Source of the DNA: CAXSEF01 sp964236535
Lineage (GTDB): Bacteria; Pseudomonadota; Alphaproteobacteria; Acetobacterales; Acetobacteraceae
DNA length: 64,000 nucleotides
Assembly: GCA_964236535.1 (NCBI GenBank)
Contig: CAXSEF010000008.1
Coordinates: 1 to 64,000, forward strand
Direction of reading: 5' to 3'
Below the pieces are notes generated by a model. That model worked only from the letters and a program-made list of their open reading frames with translations. It was not told where the DNA came from and did no database searches. Shown in pieces: positions 61,300 through 64,000 of the stretch (positions are counted from its first letter, which is position 1; each line of letters begins with the position of its first letter). Position numbers and translations under genes: made by a program.

Positions 61300-62394
61300 A
61301 TGGGCTTCAACTGCGGCATCGTCGGCCTGCCCAACGTCGGCAAGTCCACGCTCTTCAACGCGCTCACCGCGACCGCCGCCGCGCAGGCCGCCAACTACCC
61401 GTTCTGCACCATCGAGCCCAACACCGGCCGCGTCGCGGTTCCCGACCCCCGCCTCGACGCCCTCTCCGCGATCGGGAAATCGCAGAAGACCGTACCCACC
61501 AGCCTGGAGTTCGTCGACATCGCCGGCCTGGTGCGCGGCGCCTCGAAGGGCGAGGGCCTCGGCAACCAGTTCCTCGCCAACATCCGCGAGACCGACGCGA
61601 TCATCCACGTGCTGCGCTGCTTCGAGGACCCCGACGTCACCCATGTCGAGGGCGCGATCGACCCGATCCGCGACGCCGAGATCGTCGAGACCGAGCTGAT
61701 GCTCGCCGACCTGGAGAGCCTGGAGAAGCGCCTGCCGGCCCTGGTGAAGAAGGCCCGCGGCGGCGACCGCGACAGCCTCGCAGCCGTCGCCCTGATGGAG
61801 CCGATCGTCGCCGCCCTGCAGGCCGGCCGCCCCGCGCGGACCGCCATCGCCCCCGCCGATGCCGAGGCCGCGCGCCGGCTCAACCTGATGACCTCGAAGC
61901 CGGTGCTCTACGTGTGCAACGTCGAGGAAGCGGTCGCCTCCGCCGGCAACGCGCAGTCGGCCCGGGTGGCCGCGCGTGCCGCGGCCGAGGGCGCCGGCGT
62001 GGTGGTGGTGTCCGCCGCCATCGAGGCCGAGGTCAGCCAGCTGCCGGCCGCCGACCGTGCCGAGTTCCTCGACGGGCTCGGGCTGTCCGACAGCGGCCTC
62101 GACCGGGTGATCCGCGCCGGCTACGCGCTGCTCGGCCTCGTGACCTACTTCACCTGCGGCCCCAAGGAGACCCGCGCCTGGACCATCACCGCCGGTACCA
62201 GGGCGCCGCAGGCCGCCGCCGTCATCCACAACGACTTCGAGCGCGGCTTCATCGCCTGCGAGACCATCGGCTACGCCGACTTCATCGCATGCAAGGGCGA
62301 GGCGGGCGCCAAGGAGGCCGGCAGGATGCGCGTCGAGGGCCGCGACTACCCCGTGCGCGACGGCGACGTCCTGCTGTTCCGTTTCAACGTCTAG
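61300..62394 (+). CDS. ychF: Redox-regulated ATPase YchF (Obg family)
   Basis: 364 residues from the ATG at 61300. P-loop GIVGLPNVGKST (about 6-17), switch FVDIAGLVRGAS, and the N-to-M change typical of YchF in the NLMTSKPVLYVCNVEE segment (NxxE instead of NKxD gives ATP preference). C-terminal TGS domain begins GLVTYFTCGPKETRAWTI and ends VLLFRFNV. It binds the ribosome. Adjacent to pth, a common arrangement. Confidence 0.96.
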   Translation: MGFNCGIVGLPNVGKSTLFNALTATAAAQAANYPFCTIEPNTGRVAVPDPRLDALSAIGKSQKTVPTSLEFVDIAGLVRGASKGEGLGNQFLANIRETDAIIHVLRCFEDPDVTHVEGAIDPIRDAEIVETELMLADLESLEKRLPALVKKARGGDRDSLAAVALMEPIVAALQAGRPARTAIAPADAEAARRLNLMTSKPVLYVCNVEEAVASAGNAQSARVAARAAAEGAGVVVVSAAIEAEVSQLPAADRAEFLDGLGLSDSGLDRVIRAGYALLGLVTYFTCGPKETRAWTITAGTRAPQAAAVIHNDFERGFIACETIGYADFIACKGEAGAKEAGRMRVEGRDYPVRDGDVLLFRFNV

Positions 62395-62559
62395 GGACCA
62401 GTCCCGGGAGCACCGCGATCCGAGCCCACCGGGGCTCGCGATGCTGCAAGCCCTGTCACGAAGGCTTCGCACGGCGAGGTCTGGTGTTTCCATCGGCGCA
62501 TCCCTACGCTTCGCCCGACGAACTGCCCGTCAACGCCGAATTCAAGGAGCATCGTCAGA

Positions 62560-63930
62560 GTGCCATCAATCCTTGCACGCGAGCGCACCGTCGCACCGCC
62601 CGGCTTCAACCGCTGGCTCGTTCCGCCCGCCGCCCTTTGCGTGCATCTCTCGATCGGCCAGGTCTACGCGTTCAGCGTCTTCAACCTGCCGTTGACCCGG
62701 CTGATCGGCGGCACCACCCAGGCGCCCGACGACTGGACCCTGGCCAGGCTCGGATGGATCTTCTCCATCGCGATCGCCTTCCTCGGCATCGCCTCGGCGC
62801 TGTTCGGCGGCTGGCTCGACCGGGTCGGCCCGCGCCGCGCCATGGTCACCGCGGCCTGCTGCTTCGGCGGCGGCCTGCTGGTCGGCGCGCTGGGCATCGC
62901 GTTGCATCAGCTCTGGATGCTCTACCTGGGCTACGGCGTGCTCGGCGGCTGCGGCCTCGGCCTTGGCTACATCTCTCCGGTCAAGACGCTGATGAGCTGG
63001 TTCCCCGATCGGCCCGGCATGGCCACCGGCCTCGCGATCATGGGGTTCGGCGGCGGCGCGATGATCGCCGCCCCGCTCTCGGTGATGCTGATGGACTGGT
63101 ACGGCAGCGCCGGCCACCTGGGTGTGGCGCAGACCTTCGCCACCCTCGGTATCGGCTCGTTCTGCTTCATGCTGATCGGCGCGGCGATCGTGCGCGTCCC
63201 TGCCGCCGGCTGGGCGCCGGAGGGCTTCGTGCCCCGCCCCACTAGCCTCAGCGTCGCCAACATGCCGGCCGTCACCCAGTACGAGGCGGTCAAGACCCGC
63301 CAGTTCTGGCTCATCTGGGCGGTGCTGTTCCTCAACGTCACCGCCGGCATCGGCGTGCTCGAACAGGCCTCGGCGATGAGCCAGGAGATGTTCCCCGGCC
63401 GCATCACCACCTATGCCGCAGCCGGCTTCGTCGGCCTGCTCAGCCTGTTCAACATGGGCGGCCGCTTCATCTGGGCCTCGGGCTCCGACCGCCTCGGCCG
63501 CAAGACCACCTTCGCGATCTTCTTCACCCTCGGCTTCCTGCTGTATGCCCTTGTGCCGTTCAGCGGGCAGAGCGGCAACATCGTCGCCTTCGTGCTCTGC
63601 TACGGCGTGATCATCAGCATGTACGGCGGCGGCTTCTCGACCGTGCCCGCCTACCTGCGCGACATCTTCGGCCTGCAGTACGTCGGCGCCATCCATGGAC
63701 GCCTGCTCACCGCCTGGTCGGCCGCCGGCGTGCTCGGCCCGGTGCTGGTGAACTACCTGCGTGCCTGGCAGATCGGCAACGGGGTCGCCAAGGCACAGGC
63801 CTACACGGTCACCATGTACGTCATGGCCGCCCTGCTGCTGTGCGGCCTCGTCTGCAACCTGCTGGTCCGCCCGCTGCGCGAGGCCGACAGCGACATCGCG
63901 TCCGATCTTCCGGTGGGAGTGCGGACGTGA
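62560..63930 (+). CDS. OFA-type MFS transporter (oxalate/formate antiporter family)
   Basis: 456 residues from the GTG at 62560, with AAGGAG ten bases before. Twelve membrane segments. Family marks: IGQVYAFSVFNLPLTRL, GGWLDRVGPRRAMV, YISPVKTLMSWFPDRPGMATGLAIMGFGGG and VGLLSLFNMGGRFIWASGSDRLGRK. Likely substrates are small carboxylates. It overlaps by four bases a gene for a small membrane protein that accompanies OFA transporters. Confidence 0.9.
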   Translation: MPSILARERTVAPPGFNRWLVPPAALCVHLSIGQVYAFSVFNLPLTRLIGGTTQAPDDWTLARLGWIFSIAIAFLGIASALFGGWLDRVGPRRAMVTAACCFGGGLLVGALGIALHQLWMLYLGYGVLGGCGLGLGYISPVKTLMSWFPDRPGMATGLAIMGFGGGAMIAAPLSVMLMDWYGSAGHLGVAQTFATLGIGSFCFMLIGAAIVRVPAAGWAPEGFVPRPTSLSVANMPAVTQYEAVKTRQFWLIWAVLFLNVTAGIGVLEQASAMSQEMFPGRITTYAAAGFVGLLSLFNMGGRFIWASGSDRLGRKTTFAIFFTLGFLLYALVPFSGQSGNIVAFVLCYGVIISMYGGGFSTVPAYLRDIFGLQYVGAIHGRLLTAWSAAGVLGPVLVNYLRAWQIGNGVAKAQAYTVTMYVMAALLLCGLVCNLLVRPLREADSDIASDLPVGVRT

Positions 63931-64000
63931 GCGGCGCGAAGGTGGCATTCTACTGGGCGATTGCCTTCGTCCCGCTCGCGTGGGGCGTCTGGCATACGGT
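63927..64000 (+). CDS. Small membrane partner of the OFA transporter (partial)
   Basis: Starts at the GTG at 63927 (GTGA overlap with the transporter stop) and runs off the window. The visible 24 residues, VAFYWAIAFVPLAWGVWHT after a short polar start, form one membrane helix. Short proteins with this pattern (about 50 residues, annotated MFS transporter small subunit) follow OFA transporters elsewhere, as I recall. Confidence 0.7.
   Translation, partial: MSGAKVAFYWAIAFVPLAWGVWHT

Overview
The window is a high-GC bacterial chromosome segment. Gene content points to an alphaproteobacterium, most likely Acetobacteraceae: an F0 operon with paired b'/b subunits, a Ku/LigD pair, a glycine-rich RTX-like exoprotein with a short acidic-family C-terminus, a PaoABC-type aldehyde oxidoreductase, and many copies of a GC-rich hairpin repeat between genes. 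The family placement is inference from gene content and composition; no rRNA lies in the window. No prophage, complete insertion sequence or CRISPR array is visible. The first ~950 bases are clearly AT-rich against everything else.

Layout. 1-1060: AT-rich fragment with a frameshifted TIR-like/deoxyribosyltransferase-like gene, then a repeat fragment. 1-13 kb: dnaB, an amidohydrolase remnant, ku-ligD (non-homologous end joining), a glycogen-debranching-type enzyme, an MscS channel and a polysaccharide ABC exporter (ATPase and permease). 13-18 kb: a lytic transglycosylase/SPOR lipoprotein, UDP-glucose dehydrogenase, a small Lys-rich protein, and nusG-secE-tRNA-Trp cut off from the usual ribosomal protein genes. 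18-27.9 kb: a GH15 glycosidase, a four-gene hydrogenase-4-like membrane arm with no catalytic subunits, an aldo/keto reductase, a dipeptidase and tRNA-Arg. 28-37.6 kb: an RTX/autotransporter-repeat exoprotein, a four-gene sugar cluster (glycosyltransferase, nucleotidyltransferase, methyltransferase, permuted-looking glycosidase), and a copper P-type ATPase.

37.9-49.6 kb: an FKBP isomerase, a MYG1-like protein, an MFS transporter, the prkA-yeaH-spoVR stress module, a small secreted protein, and ispH-thrB-rnhA. 49.6-54.5 kb: a lipoprotein, a GcvH-like protein that lacks the lipoyl lysine, the F0 ATP synthase operon atpI-B-E-F'-F, and a histidine phosphatase. 54.7-64 kb: arginase, the three-gene molybdenum aldehyde oxidoreductase, rplY-pth-ychF, and an OFA-type MFS transporter with the start of its small partner protein at the window edge.

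The most unusual features are: (1) a dispersed hairpin repeat of ~150-240 bp (about ten clear copies), nearly always just after a stop codon with the same hairpin facing the gene, and in several cases contributing the stop codon; (2) the orphan, charge-stripped complex-I-like membrane arm; (3) the GcvH paralogue with alanine at the lipoylation position; (4) the four-gene sugar cluster with a circularly permuted-looking glycosidase; (5) the multiply frameshifted TIR-like gene.
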